Below are positions 22,306-32,528 of a stretch of DNA of 64,000 nucleotides, in pieces; position 1 is the first letter of the stretch; each line of letters opens with the position of its first letter. This stretch comes from Pelobates cultripes (lineage: Eukaryota > Chordata > Amphibia > Anura > Pelobatidae): NCBI GenBank assembly GCA_933207985.1, contig OW240921.1:2770159-2834158 (forward strand), in the 5' to 3' direction. The position numbers and the translations under genes are program-made. The notes beneath the pieces are model-generated. The model searched no databases and was not told the DNA's origin. It worked only from the letters and a program-made list of their open reading frames with translations.

Positions 22306-23112
22306 TGTGACGAAAGCAACTTCGCCACTGGTTCTTGGAAGGGCCTGTTGGCCAGCATCGTGCCTCAGGACTATGGGCACTGCAATATACTTTGCCCAAT
22401 GCACTTTAAAAGGCTCTGTTCTCATGTGATGTATGTACTTTGTATTCCAGATAGAGAGACTGACTGTTAGCCCTAATTCTCTGGAATTGCTTTGGACATG
22501 GGACCATGTGCATGGTGGGTCAAAAAGAGACTTCCATGGAATTTGTGAACCCCTGCTCTGATCTGGGTGATTTTTGGATATGTTGTTCACCCATATCAGG
22601 GGGATATGTGGTGTTTTAGGGTGTTTTCCAGACTTTGTAAAAATTAGTTTTTTCTGTTTAGAGTTAATTGAGTTAGCCCATTGTCTTCGTTAATTGTATC
22701 ACAGGCAGAGGGGAGGAATTGTGCACACTGTATGGGAGTGACTGAATGTAAACCTCTGTTTTTACCGGTTTGTATGTTTTGTATTCGGTGCCCAACTAGG
22801 TCCACCTGGGCATCACCTTTGCTGTAAAACTTGTATAAAATACCAGTGTGTGCCATTAAACTGTCACACCTTCTTACCCTCAACTCGCAGCCTCGTCCTG
22901 TGTTGTAGGGAACTGCTATAATCACACTTGGGATTGCAATACTCTGTATGCTGGGTTTTAATCACTAGCTCTTCTAAGAGCTGTTCCTGCTTTGCTCTTT
23001 GAAGGAAGAGAGGTTCACCCACTGGATCCTGGAGCCTTGTCATAGGTCCAGGGTGGGTAGGAGACGGCGAGACCCCAACCAAGCTGCATCGAGTGACAAC
23101 TGATCTGTTACA
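22306..23112 (+). repeat. Solo LTR of the tRNA-Leu-primed family
   Basis: It begins TGTGACGAAAGCAACTTCGC and ends CTGTTACA. It has a TATA-like TATAAAATAC near 22835 and the GTTCACCCACTGG block near 23015. The five bases outside are GCCAC on the left and GTCAC on the right, a likely decayed 5-bp target duplication. About 100 bases near the 3' end are missing compared with 61397-62309. Confidence 0.8.
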
Positions 23113-23117
23113 GTCAC

Positions 23118-24042
23118 GAATCCCCTCATGACAAAGCATAGATAGAACCTCTCAAGCCACTTGGCAACTAGTAGGGCCTCACCTGTCACCAACCTAGTGA
23201 ATTGCTTCAGGGCTTGGCACTAGCTAGCTAGCCAGCCTGCCAGTAAAACGATCCTGATCCAAGCTAATTATTAATATATTGCAGCATGTCTCAGATCCTT
23301 CTAAAAAAGTGATGACATGTCGATCCCCAGTACTCCAGTCTGGTCCTTTACACCTACACAAAAAGGTGACACCTATCAGGTCATGGACTATTCCTCGTAT
23401 TACGACTGAGCTTCGCAGACACAACATTCCTTTCCCAGCAACGGAAAACTGTTCAGGCTCATGTATATCAATACGGACAATGCTGATGCTGGCGTAGGCA
23501 CAAAACCGCTATGTACCTGGCCTTTTATGGCTTCCTGTGGCCACGAGAATTCCCGATCAGTGGCCAACATAATGTACAAGGTTGCCTTTGAAGCTCCTAC
23601 CTAATAAAACATCAAGATCATTACATACTGACTCTACCCGTGACCAAAACGAGTCAACTGGGTCAACCCGTCCACTTTCCATAATATCTCACAAATAATA
23701 TATGGTGCCCAGTAAAGGTTTTCGATTCTTACCTCCTCACCGTACCGAACATTGTATCTCTCACTTCAAGGGGCTATCCTCACTACCTCGATATAAACCC
23801 TAGCCTTTATTCAGGACAATTGTTTAGGATATGTACTTGTACTTATGTTGTATGATGTTCTTTACTCAATAAATTTATTTTGACCCTGATATGTATTCCT
23901 TTTTGCCCACTTTATTTACTGGCCTACAGCATACGTCGGTTTCGGCACACACTTCAACCGACTTTTCCTATCACAGGTTTGCTAACAACAATCTTACATC
24001 ATATCATAATCAATGTTGCCCAGAACACAAAAAAAAATAAAT

Positions 24043-24045
<3 letters not shown>
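23118..24045 (+). mobile_element. Ngaro/DIRS-type element E0, internally deleted
   Basis: In plus-strand order the piece holds leader sequence (23140-23270), the gag opening with a SAP-like segment (WTIPRITTELRRHNIPFPAT, about 23383-23445), then recombinase text directly after it (YLAFYGFL near 23515, DHYILTLPVTKT near 23620, WCPVKVFD near 23710). A B-like repeat follows (CGTCGGTTTCGGCACACACTTC, 23935-23960). Most of gag and all of RT-RNase H are gone. It lies head-to-head with E3. Confidence 0.75.

Positions 24046-24086
<41 letters not shown>
24046..24086. repeat. (TA)n microsatellite flanking E3
   Basis: An uninterrupted TA run directly touches the outer B2 end of E3. A second TA run touches the other end of E3. 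Confidence 0.95.
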
Positions 24087-24090
<4 letters not shown>

Positions 24091-24188
24091 GCTCGGAATT
24101 TAAATACGTAATGGATAGTATCTGTGAGCAAAGTTGGTTGTGGTGTGCCGAAACCAACGTACGAGTGGGCCTGTAAATAAAAGAGGGC
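24087..24188 (-). repeat. E3 split repeat B2
   Basis: It begins TTGTGCTCGGAATTTAAATA and ends AAAAGAGGGC. It is identical by eye to B1 at 24325-24426. A 43-base spacer follows before A2. Confidence 0.9.
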
Positions 24189-24231
24189 CCACCAAGGATA
24201 ATGTAGTTAAAACAGGGTGTAGGTGGGTGGG

Positions 24232-24324
24232 GACAATCAGCTGAGCGGCAGCGGTGAGTAGGGGCTGGGAGTTTAAGTAGGGGACTTACTCCTCCCACAA
24301 ATTCAGGCCTAATGGCCTTTCTAC
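24232..24324 (-). repeat. E3 split repeat A2
   Basis: It runs from GACAATCAGCTGAGCGG to ATGGCCTTTCTAC and is the direct copy of A1 at 30222-30314. It joins B1 with no gap. Confidence 0.9.
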
Positions 24325-24426
24325 TTGTGCTCGGAATTTAAATACGTAATGGATAGTATCTGTGAGCAAAGTTGGTTGTGGTGTGCCGAAACCAACGTAC
24401 GAGTGGGCCTGTAAATAAAAGAGGGC
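24325..24426 (-). repeat. E3 split repeat B1
   Basis: It is the direct copy of B2. It lies about 40 bases beyond the stop codon of the recombinase on the minus strand. Confidence 0.9.
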
Positions 24427-24464
24427 AAAAGATAAATTCAAGAAAATACACACTTTATTGCATT

Positions 24465-25399
24465 TTACAAGACCAAGTTCCTGAAAGCTTGGCGAAGCTC
24501 TTTCTCTGGTTGCGGAATATATGCGTTATATATGGAGGATTTCCATCGCCCGAGCCTTTTGATGATGTGGACCGGTGCGTTTGTGCTAGAGGCTGCTGAG
24601 GCGGCTCCTATGCGGAAGGAGTGCCCGGAGAATGCAGCCGGGTTGTGTCCGAGCTTAGATAACAGGGTTCTGACATGTAACATCAATTTAGCCGTGGTAA
24701 GCGGGTGCCCTTGTAATGTTAAGAGCGGAGAGTCTGGCAGGTGAGTGTGAAGAGTTGACCGTAGTTGGTCGAGAACTTTCACCGGACACCAGGCATTATC
24801 AGTAGGGAAGAGAGGAATTATAGTAGGATGTATTGATCGGTTGGTTTTCGTGGTAGGGATAGAAAGGAGGTAGTGATCCTCTACCTTGGTGAGGTGTGAA
24901 GTTTTAAGGCATCGAGCCATATCTCCTTGACAAATCACGGTGAACTCTCTAGGTCTGAGAAAACCGTAGAAAGCGAGATATATGGCAGATTTTATCACCG
25001 TATTGGTGTAGCTATCAAATGGGGCTGTGTCAAGGAGATTGCTAAGTGACCTGAAGATAGGCCCGTCTATGGCTAATCTAGTGCTTGCGAGTGGTGATGA
25101 AACCTTTGATATACCTTTCAAGACCTTTTTAATGGGGTATGAAGACAAAAAAGGAGTGCTGTTAGGAAAATTGGTGAGGCTGTGGTGCTGAACCCCGGTG
25201 AGGTAAAGTTTAATGGTGTTGTGTGACAGATTAAGGTGTAGGTGGCAAAAAGAGGCAAAAGACACCATGGTTTGATAGAAAAGTCACCTTGTAGCCCGAA
25301 TTCTGCAGTGAATTTGTTAAATATGTTAAGTGCCCTATTGTAAGTGATAGCAGTGTTGGGTGATAATGCTTGGTGAGTGAGTGATCTAGCGTGAAGCAA
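24465..25399 (-). pseudogene. E3 tyrosine recombinase with one frameshift
   Basis: The catalytic frame (24465-25268, 267 codons) has all expected residues: arginine in AFYGFLRPREF (about residue 105), lysine in TTKTN, H-x-x-R in SGHSFRIG (about 219-226), GRWKSS and the nucleophile tyrosine in IYNAYIPQP. The N-terminal part lies in another frame (25399 down to about 25275). Near 25270 the minus strand has AAACC where E2 has AAAACC, so E3 lost one A in a short A run. Restoring function would need only that change. The enzyme inserts the circular DNA copy by site-specific recombination, so no target duplication forms. Confidence 0.85.
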
Positions 25400-25407
25400 G
25401 AGTGTGC

Positions 25408-27033
25408 TTAATCCAATATTAGTTCGTGAAACCGTGGTGTCCTGGATGGCTGTTGGTGAGCTGCTGGGAGTGCCTGAGAAAATGCCTGGAATCGAGAACG
25501 AGAAAGAGCGTCAGCGGCGGTGTTGTGAATACCCGGGATGTGAGAACATACTAAGTGAAACTGATTGGATGCTGCCAGCCAGGTCAACTTGCGAATCAGC
25601 CGCATGATGGTCAGGGAAGATGAGCGCCCTTTGTTAATGATATCGCAAGCTGCCGAGTTATCTGAGTAGCATTTTACTGCCTTGCCGGACCAGAGATGAC
25701 CCCAGGTGTGTGCGGCCGCCACAATGGGGTAAATTTCAAATAGGGCTGAGGTCTCCCTGAATCCTGGCAAGGCATCCGTCTCAGTGGGCCAGTGGCCCCT
25801 AAACCAGTGGTTCCCGAAAATGGCTGCGAAACCGGTGTTGGCTGCTGCGTCTGTGTGGATGATGGGTGAAGAGGTGGAGAGAGGGGGGATAAACATGGAG
25901 ATACCATTCCAGTCTTTCAAAAACTTCCCCCACATAGCCAAGTCAGCCTTGGCGTGGGGGTCCAAAGAAACTGTGCCGGAGTCCGGGACTCCGTGGAGCA
26001 GGCAAAGAAGTCTGGAAATGAAAGACCTTCCCTGCGGAATGATGCGCATGGCGAAGTTCAGAGATCCAAGAAGGGACTGAAGTTCTCTCCTGGTGCAAAC
26101 GTCATTCCGCAGGAACGTGTCTATCTCCCCTCTCAATCGTGAAAGTTTGTCGTGTGGAAGGCTAGCTCTGAGTTTGACAGAATCGAGCTCTATGCCTAAA
26201 AAAGTCAACTTTGTTGTGGGTCCTATAGTTTTGGCTGGGGACAAAGGGACTCCCAGTGTGGAAAAAAGTGCGGTAGTACTATTGATTGCTGTGGGTGTTG
26301 ATGACCCTGGCTCTATCAGTAGAAAGTCGTCTAGATAGTGAATAACGGAGTGACACCTGATGACGTTCAGAAGCAGCCAGCATAGTGACTCTGCGAAAAT
26401 GTCGAAAAGTTTGGGGCTGCTTCGAGAACCAAAAGTGAGTCGTGTTGAGAAGTAATAATACCCTCGCCATTTAACACCGTGTAAGTGCCAGAGTGAGGGG
26501 TGTATGGGCAGTAATTTAAAGGCGTTAGTGATGTCTGTTTTGCTGAGCCAGGGTCGATTACCAGATGTCATGATGGACTGTATGGCGTCGTCGATGGTGA
26601 CGTACTGCAGAGAGAATTCGTCTGCTGGAATGAGTGCGTTTATGCTTGGAACAAAAGAGGAGTGCGGTGCCGATAAATCGATAATGAGACGTTTTTTATT
26701 AGAATATTTGTGAATAGCAATACCAATAGGGTTAGTGCGCCAGGAGGAAAACGGTGAAGAGGTGAAAGGACCGATCATGAAACCGTTTGTGGTTTCTGCG
26801 GAAATGAGAGTGTCTACAGCGACTGGGTCTAAACGTGCAGACTGGAGATTAGGACATTCTAGTGTACCTGGGGGAATGGCTACTATGCCTGTGTGAAACC
26901 CTTGTGAGAAACCTGTGGTGAGAAAATCCACTAAGTGCCTGCTGGGGTGAGACCTTAGATAAAAAACCAGGTTAGTCATTTGTTTGGTGACAACCTGGCT
27001 GGACACATGGTCTTGGTATGTGCCCTGAAACAT
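25408..27033 (-). CDS. E3 reverse transcriptase-RNase H
   Basis: The open frame has 541 codons. RT text includes KRLIIDLSAPHSS (about 114-126), WLSKTDITNAFKLLPIHP (162-179), the catalytic YLDD at 233-236 and LTFLGIELDS (276-285). RNase H follows, with catalytic candidates in HTDAAANTG (D about 394), SALFEIYP, CYSDNSA (D about 457) and HIPGIHNTAADALSR (D about 508). It overlaps the end of gag by about 58 bases in another frame, so translation may need frameshifting or reinitiation, and the first ATG used here may not be the true start. The domain order matches DIRS-group pol. There is no methyltransferase domain. Confidence 0.9.
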   Translation of the reverse strand: MFQGTYQDHVSSQVVTKQMTNLVFYLRSHPSRHLVDFLTTGFSQGFHTGIVAIPPGTLECPNLQSARLDPVAVDTLISAETTNGFMIGPFTSSPFSSWRTNPIGIAIHKYSNKKRLIIDLSAPHSSFVPSINALIPADEFSLQYVTIDDAIQSIMTSGNRPWLSKTDITNAFKLLPIHPSLWHLHGVKWRGYYYFSTRLTFGSRSSPKLFDIFAESLCWLLLNVIRCHSVIHYLDDFLLIEPGSSTPTAINSTTALFSTLGVPLSPAKTIGPTTKLTFLGIELDSVKLRASLPHDKLSRLRGEIDTFLRNDVCTRRELQSLLGSLNFAMRIIPQGRSFISRLLCLLHGVPDSGTVSLDPHAKADLAMWGKFLKDWNGISMFIPPLSTSSPIIHTDAAANTGFAAIFGNHWFRGHWPTETDALPGFRETSALFEIYPIVAAAHTWGHLWSGKAVKCYSDNSAACDIINKGRSSSLTIMRLIRKLTWLAASNQFHLVCSHIPGIHNTAADALSRSRFQAFSQALPAAHQQPSRTPRFHELILD

Positions 27034-28199
27034 ATGGAGCAGATGTGCAATAATCTACAGGCGCTGAAACTGCAGGAGCCTGCGTTGAAATTATTGCACA
27101 CCTGTGCTTTACCTAAAAAGGAGATGGGCCTACCCAGCTTATCCCGGAGACCACCCGCTGGCTTGTTGTGAGGGGTGAAAGAGGAGTGAGGTGTGAACGT
27201 GGGGTGAGGGGTGAGAGTGGAGGTGGTGGGATCTGGTTCGACGGGACATAAGTCCGCCATGTGGGATGTGGAATTACAGATGGCACAAACCGGGGGCCTG
27301 AGTCCAGCGAAGTGGCGACAGAAAAGTTCCGTGTCCATCTGACCCCAGTTCATTCTAACGTTGAACTGCTTGAGGTGGGTCGCCGCCTTCGCTGAAACTG
27401 ACTTGTGGTAGTCATAGAAGGAAGAGCCCCCGTACTTGATGCCTAGATCCACTACCTTGTGGAGATAGAGATCTAGCTCTTCTCTCCTATGGGGATATAC
27501 CGTACAAATGACGTCGCGGTATATCCCAAAGGCTATCACAAACTGTGGGATAGACAATTTTTTATTAAGCCTGGGATCCCTCGTTTTGAGCACCACTGAG
27601 ATGTCACCATAATTGTATGCCTTGTTCTCGAGTACATCCTGAGAGGCTATGAGTAAAGACACCAGACACACATCCTTCCCGTCTAGGATATCTTTCCTGA
27701 TAGAATCTGGGACGGAGTGTGCTGGTGACTCGAAAGGTGTGATGGCTGTGCCAGGTGCTGGAGGGGGGAGTATAGCGGGACATGTAGGTATGGCAGGTAC
27801 AGCAGTGGTAGAGACTGGGACTACGGTGTTAGTACCTGAGGAGGAGATGGCGCACTCCACCTTAGACAGCCTGCTATTGAGGGTCTGTAGATTGGCCAAG
27901 ATATCTGCCAGGGTATCCTGGGTTGCCGTGCTGTTTTTTGGTGGTTGTCCTTGAGAGCTAGTTCCCGGCCGAGGCTCGGGGACTTGTTGGGTAAGCAGCC
28001 TGTAAAGTTCTGCCTTTCTAGCTGTGGCCGGAAAGGGGATTCCCCTGAGCCTAAGCTCGGCCGTGATTTTGGGAATAGTCCATGCTCTCAAGGACGTGGG
28101 GGTTGAAAGCGTAAGTGATTCGCCTGGAGACACAGGTCTGATTGGCGTGAAAGGTGTTTCTTCTATCGGTTCTTCGGTTGGAATTGGTTCTTGGGACAT
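26976..28199 (-). CDS. E3 gag-like protein
   Basis: The open frame of 407 codons starts at MSQEP, also used in E2. Residues about 35-70 form a SAP-like DNA-binding segment (WTIPKITAELRLRGIPFPATARKAELYRLL). A coiled-coil-like stretch follows (TLADILANLQTLNSRLSKVE, about 114-133), then a proline-rich linker. Next comes a conserved globular part (LLIASQDVLENKAY; AFGIYRDVICTVYPHRREELDLYL; KYGGSSFYDYHKS). The C-terminus has a CCCH-like cluster (CNNFNAGSCSFSACRLLHIC ... CFRAHTKTMC). It should coat element RNA. The frame is intact, and the start is supported by conservation between copies. Confidence 0.85.
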   Translation of the reverse strand: MSQEPIPTEEPIEETPFTPIRPVSPGESLTLSTPTSLRAWTIPKITAELRLRGIPFPATARKAELYRLLTQQVPEPRPGTSSQGQPPKNSTATQDTLADILANLQTLNSRLSKVECAISSSGTNTVVPVSTTAVPAIPTCPAILPPPAPGTAITPFESPAHSVPDSIRKDILDGKDVCLVSLLIASQDVLENKAYNYGDISVVLKTRDPRLNKKLSIPQFVIAFGIYRDVICTVYPHRREELDLYLHKVVDLGIKYGGSSFYDYHKSVSAKAATHLKQFNVRMNWGQMDTELFCRHFAGLRPPVCAICNSTSHMADLCPVEPDPTTSTLTPHPTFTPHSSFTPHNKPAGGLRDKLGRPISFLGKAQVCNNFNAGSCSFSACRLLHICSICFRAHTKTMCPARLSPNK

Positions 28200-30221
28200 T
28201 CTAAAAAGGAATGATTATGTGAAAGATATATAAGAAAGGGAGTGAGGTAAGAAGGGGGGGTATGGGGCGTGGTATGTCTAGAAGAACTGGACTTTGATAC
28301 TAGATGCCGAGGCGAAAAACTTAACTATGAATGACTGGATAGGTGAGGCCCTGCTAATGCCAAGTGGCGGTGAGAGGCTCTACCTATGATTTGGCTTATG
28401 ACGTAGGAGCCACAGACGTGGTGGCGGGATGTTGGCCTCTCGGTGACGATAAGAGAAATCAAAACGTGTGGCCGTGACAGGTGAGGCCCTAACTAGAGCC
28501 CTGTAGTAAGGCATGCGAGGCTTATAACTATGATTTGGGTGTGGGGCCGTACCTCCGTGTTGAGGTGGAGTGGGGGTGGAAGGCCTTGCGGTGTCGGATT
28601 TCCTGATAGGGTGGGCTAAGGCATTAGCCTGTGCCGTATAGCCAGTTCGATTGTATGCTTAAGGGTAAAGTTAGAGGACTGGAGTGGTGTGCGGATACTA
28701 ACCTTGCCTGGTCGCGAATGGTATCTGGAGCCTCCTGATAAATGTAGAGAGTCTTGTCTTAATGTTGTCTTTGAGGAAGAATCCTGGGGGTTTAAGACAG
28801 ATGTTGATGTGTTTATACGTATCGTGATGTCGTATGAATAGTATTGGGAGAAGGTTTGTTAGGGGCACCACGTGAGATCCTGCATTGAGGGATCTGGGAG
28901 GATAAAGGTGTAGGAATGGGATGATTTTGGATATGAGTGAGAAGGCAGAATGAGGCCTTTGGGTAGCGAATGGACGTACTTGAGTAAGGACGTAAGTACC
29001 TGAAGGTATGGCTGAGTACCGGGTCAGGTTTTGGTGTCTTCTGAGCCTGATGGCCGTATGACCGAAAGTCTGTGTAGACAAGTAGTAAAGAGGTAACGTA
29101 ACCTGGGCGTAAGCCTGAGGGAAGGTAGTAAATGGAGTTGAGACCGCGTGAGGTCTAGTATTGTAAAGAGAGTGAACTATACCTTGGTTTTAAGTACAGA
29201 GATTGTTTAATCGTGGCAGGTTAACTGTGTAGAAACGGTGGAAGCTTAGATAAATACAGGATCTAAGGGTTTAACCAAGACAAATTCCATATTTAGCAAT
29301 AGATGTGAAGATAGTAGATAAAACCTGATAACTCAAGGTGATAATAAACCATACCTGTTCCTGTAATAAAAGGACCTTTAAATAACTTTACGCAGAAAAG
29401 CAAGAGACCGATGCAATCTGTAAAAGCCAAAACGTGACAGCGTGATTTATGTGCAAGGAATAGTACGGATTATGTGTAATGGGTATAAATTGTAAATAGA
29501 GTTCAAATGATTTATCTGAGTGTTATTTGGAAAGAATGGTATAGCTTGTATTTAGGCACGTATGAAGTTATGAACCATGGTAAAATATTATGTTTATTAC
29601 AGAAAAATACTTTAAATGGTTTAACCAGGTAGGAAAACACAGGGCTGGTAGTTAACCAGATAATGTAACTAAACTGATAAGAAGGAAAAAATAATAGTAG
29701 GATAGTGTGATTAGAACTAATGCAAGCTTAGCTTAAAAGAAATAGAAATAACCGAATGTAAATTAGTAAGATGGTGTTCGTGAATTTTACCATACGAATA
29801 GTTAGGTGCTGAAATGACCGAACAGAAAAGTGAATACAGATAATAATGAGCTTAAACATGAAATATATATTCGGTAGTTTCCGTACGAAAAATGCTTTAA
29901 ATGATAGCGAAATGAGCCGAACGTTCGTGAGTTTTTTGGCGCGAATGGAGATATTCACGAAAAGCGTGTATTCGTGAAAATGCGAAAGGAGGGAGCCTAC
30001 CCCTACGTTTTTAGGCCCGAACGGCGGGGAAATAGCGAACGCTAATTCCCCCGCCTTGCTTACGTGAACGCGCCGGTCTCGTGACCGGAAGTCGGGTACC
30101 TCGACCGGAGAGAAACGGAGTGGAAGGACCTCGGACGGACGGAGGATTGCACAGGGCGTCTGGCTGCTGGAAACAGGTACAGTTCTGGCGGGAAGCTGGA
30201 CCGGAAGTGCTGGTTGCTAAG
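28200..30221 (-). other. E3 leader region
   Basis: This 2-kb leader aligns in blocks with the E2 leader. It holds the repeated GAGGCCCTG and GAGAGGCTCTACCTATGA text (28345-28520) and a hairpin near 30023-30055. No conserved reading frame is visible. Confidence 0.6.
30023..30055. other. E3 leader hairpin
   Basis: GGCGGGGAAATAGC (30023-30036) pairs imperfectly with GCTAATTCCCCCGCC (30041-30055). It sits behind the shared CGTTTTTAGGCCC block, like the perfect hairpin at 9299-9327 in E2. Confidence 0.55.
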
Positions 30222-30311
30222 GACAATCAGCTGAGCGGCAGCGGTGAGTAGGGGCTGGGAGTTTAAGTAGGGGACTTACTCCTCCCACAAATTCAGGCCT
30301 AATGGCCTTTC

Positions 30312-30314
<3 letters not shown>
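30222..30314 (-). repeat. E3 terminal repeat A1
   Basis: It is the direct copy of A2 (24232-24324) over 93 bases. It ends in CTAC and is followed by a (TA)n run. Confidence 0.9.
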
Positions 30315-30373
<59 letters not shown>

Positions 30374-30380
30374 TAGATAG
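30315..30380. repeat. (TA)n(GATA)n microsatellite
   Basis: A TA run followed by three AGAT units lies between E3 and the PLE end. Confidence 0.95.
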
Positions 30381-30465
30381 ATCAAGCAATGAAATGGAGC
30401 ACTCAAAAGGACTTCTCTATAGTGTATTTATTGTGAAAAAAGTTTACAACAAAGTGTAAAACATC

Positions 30466-30512
30466 CTAATCAACATTTCGACCCCTCAGGGTCTTTTTCA
30501 AGATCAACTAAC
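30466..30512 (-). ncRNA. Hammerhead-like motif of the PLE
   Basis: On the minus strand, CTTGAAAAAGACCC, loop TGA, GGGGTC and GAAATGTTG form a stem followed by GAAA, like stem II and the following core of the hammerhead ribozymes known in PLE terminal repeats. The upstream CUGAUGA box is degenerate, so activity is doubtful. Confidence 0.4.
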
Positions 30513-31168
30513 TAGTGAAATAAACACAGTTTAAATATAAGGGAGAGATGTTAACTCACCAATCTCGTGTGTGCGGCAGCCCATTCAAACCCGGAAGTGT
30601 CACAGAAACCCACGTAGTTTCCCCGGCGTGCGTCTACACGTACAACGTGGTTGCTAGGTGATAAAGTGTATACTATGTAATTAATCCGGATCTAACAACC
30701 AACGTGACCGCAGTGCCTGTAGTTATACTAAAATGTGAAATTCAACAACCAAGTGTTAAGTGATCCCTAAGAATGATCACTGTATGAATTAAAAACAAAT
30801 CTGAAAATAAGATAAATTGGAAGACCCCTAAATCTTTAGGTAATTAGAATGGAAATATGAGACATTGTGCCGAAGTGTCAAAGTGACACGATCTCTTAAA
30901 GTGCCGTGCATAGAAAAAGTGAATAATGTGAAAATATAGTGCCACATGATAAAAGTGTATAAAGAACGAACGGCACAAAACTCACATCGCCAATCTGCAA
31001 AGATTAGTGCAGACTTTTATATCAAAGTTATTAACCAATAGAGTTAATGAACCATATACCTAAGTCATTTGAAATAGTAACACTATCTGAAAACCAATGC
31101 CTCATAACATATATATATACATGCTTAAACTAATACTATAGACCCTAGTAAGATCCAGTGCATATTAT

Positions 31169-31402
31169 TCAAAGGAACATAGAGAATGAAATGTATTCGT
31201 TCAGTCCTTTGGGAGTAACTGTATCCAGACGATGTATCCAATATGTTTCTCGTTGGAGTAACAATTTAGATCTATCACCCCCTCTGGGGCTGGGGGGAAC
31301 GTGGTCGATGGCTATTAATCTCAGTGTAGGAAGTCTGTGTGTTGCTTGAAGGAAATGTTTCGCAACCCGTTTATCAGATTTCTGGTCTCTAAAGGCAGTC
31401 AT
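31169..31402 (-). pseudogene. PLE GIY-YIG endonuclease, C-terminal part
   Basis: The 77-codon frame contains HRLPTLRLIAIDHV, RGGDRSKLLLQRETYWIHRLDT and PKGLNEYISF. This order is diagnostic of the end of the GIY-YIG domain of Penelope-like elements, which nicks the target before reverse transcription. The catalytic GIY and YIG boxes and the RT would lie upstream and are not present. Confidence 0.8.
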
Positions 31403-31410
31403 AATAGTCG

Positions 31411-32528
31411 AATGTTAAAAAATTATTAAAAAAATTTTAATAAAATATCCAGGAGTAGTCTATAGCTATGAACTAGTAATGTTCCATAAACTTAGTAAAA
31501 AAAGGAAAATTATTGACTAAAATGGAGCATTGACATCCAATGGTTACTTCTTCTATAAAAGAAACTTAGATTAGTAGATTCCAATATATAACAGTCCTTG
31601 ATTTAGAATCAAAGAGATAACAGTCTGTTGGAGGTCTATATATGTAAGCTAATTCACTTTACTCCAGTTATAGATGAACTGGTATCTAGATACTGAATTA
31701 GTTGTTTAGTATAGTACAATATAACAATTTATATGGTCCTTATAATTGAAATATTGTATCTATTGCCACACCGATACACTTGTGATAACTGACAAACTGT
31801 ATTAAACTACAGTTGCAAATGACACTTTACTCCTAGTGATAGGAAATAAAGTTAAAAATCTAAGTGCTATAATAGTCGATCTATGACCTTGGATCCGATC
31901 CCGAAGAGATATTTACCCCTGATTGTATCTAAGGGGATTATTCCCTAAGCGCTGACAACATAATATCTTACTAAAAAAATTAACCCCTACAAAAATGCAC
32001 ATACAGCAAAATAAGTGATGCTGTGCAAGAGCCTGTGATCTAAACAGTGATCACTGGCAAGACAGGGGTTAAAAGCTCTTAGAGCTTTTGGGTCTCACAA
32101 AAAAGTTCTGGTTCCAAGCTCTGATTGGATGTCCCTAATCTGTCTCTATGATGAGGCAGGCTAGGGACACCCCCAGAAGCCACATGATGCACTGCCTTTA
32201 GAAAGGCCGCGTCATCTTGGGAGCCACATGGAAGCAATTATTTTATTTTTATTTATTTTTTTATTTTTTATATATATAGTTCTTTACTGCCTCGACCCCT
32301 TGAGACACTCAGCACAGGCAGAGCATCGGAAGCCTGCCTGGCAGAAATGAGAGGTATTGCATGATGCCTCGACATCGAGGTATCGCTGCAATACTATCAG
32401 AGCGTCTGGAAACGATCACGATCGCTTCCAGCACTCAAAATATTGGACATATATGATACGTCCACGGTCGGGAAGGGGTTAAACTATATGTGGGGAATAG
32501 TAGGGGATAATATTAACACTATAAAATT
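31411..32528. other. AT-rich DNA with TTAA-bounded blocks
   Basis: No gene is visible. TTAACCCCT at about 31980 and AGGGGTTAA at about 32065 and 32475 could be ends of small TTAA-targeting (piggyBac-like) non-autonomous elements. The ends are too short to be sure. Confidence 0.3.

Larger units (their letters stand above)
24087..30314 (-). mobile_element. Near-complete Ngaro/DIRS-type retrotransposon E3
   Basis: The 6.2-kb copy reads on the minus strand A1 - leader - gag - RT-RNase H - tyrosine recombinase - B1 - A2 - B2. A1 and A2 match over 93 bp and B1 and B2 match exactly over 102 bp by eye. Split direct repeats with B1-A2-B2 at one end define Ngaro and PAT elements. No methyltransferase domain is seen, which argues for Ngaro over PAT or DIRS1. 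It sits in a (TA)n tract on both sides. The only obvious lesion in the genes is one missing base in the recombinase. Confidence 0.9.
30381..31410 (-). mobile_element. Penelope-like element, 3' end (minus strand)
   Basis: A GIY-YIG endonuclease end at 31169-31402 is followed on the minus strand by about 780 bases of untranslated sequence and a compact hairpin with GAAA, typical of PLE ends. The upstream RT is missing, so this is a 5'-truncated copy beside a microsatellite. Confidence 0.75.

Noticed and set aside
24465..27033. A methyltransferase domain as in DIRS1/PAT elements
   Set aside because: After RNase H the frame ends within about 30 codons and the recombinase follows. I see no methyltransferase motif.
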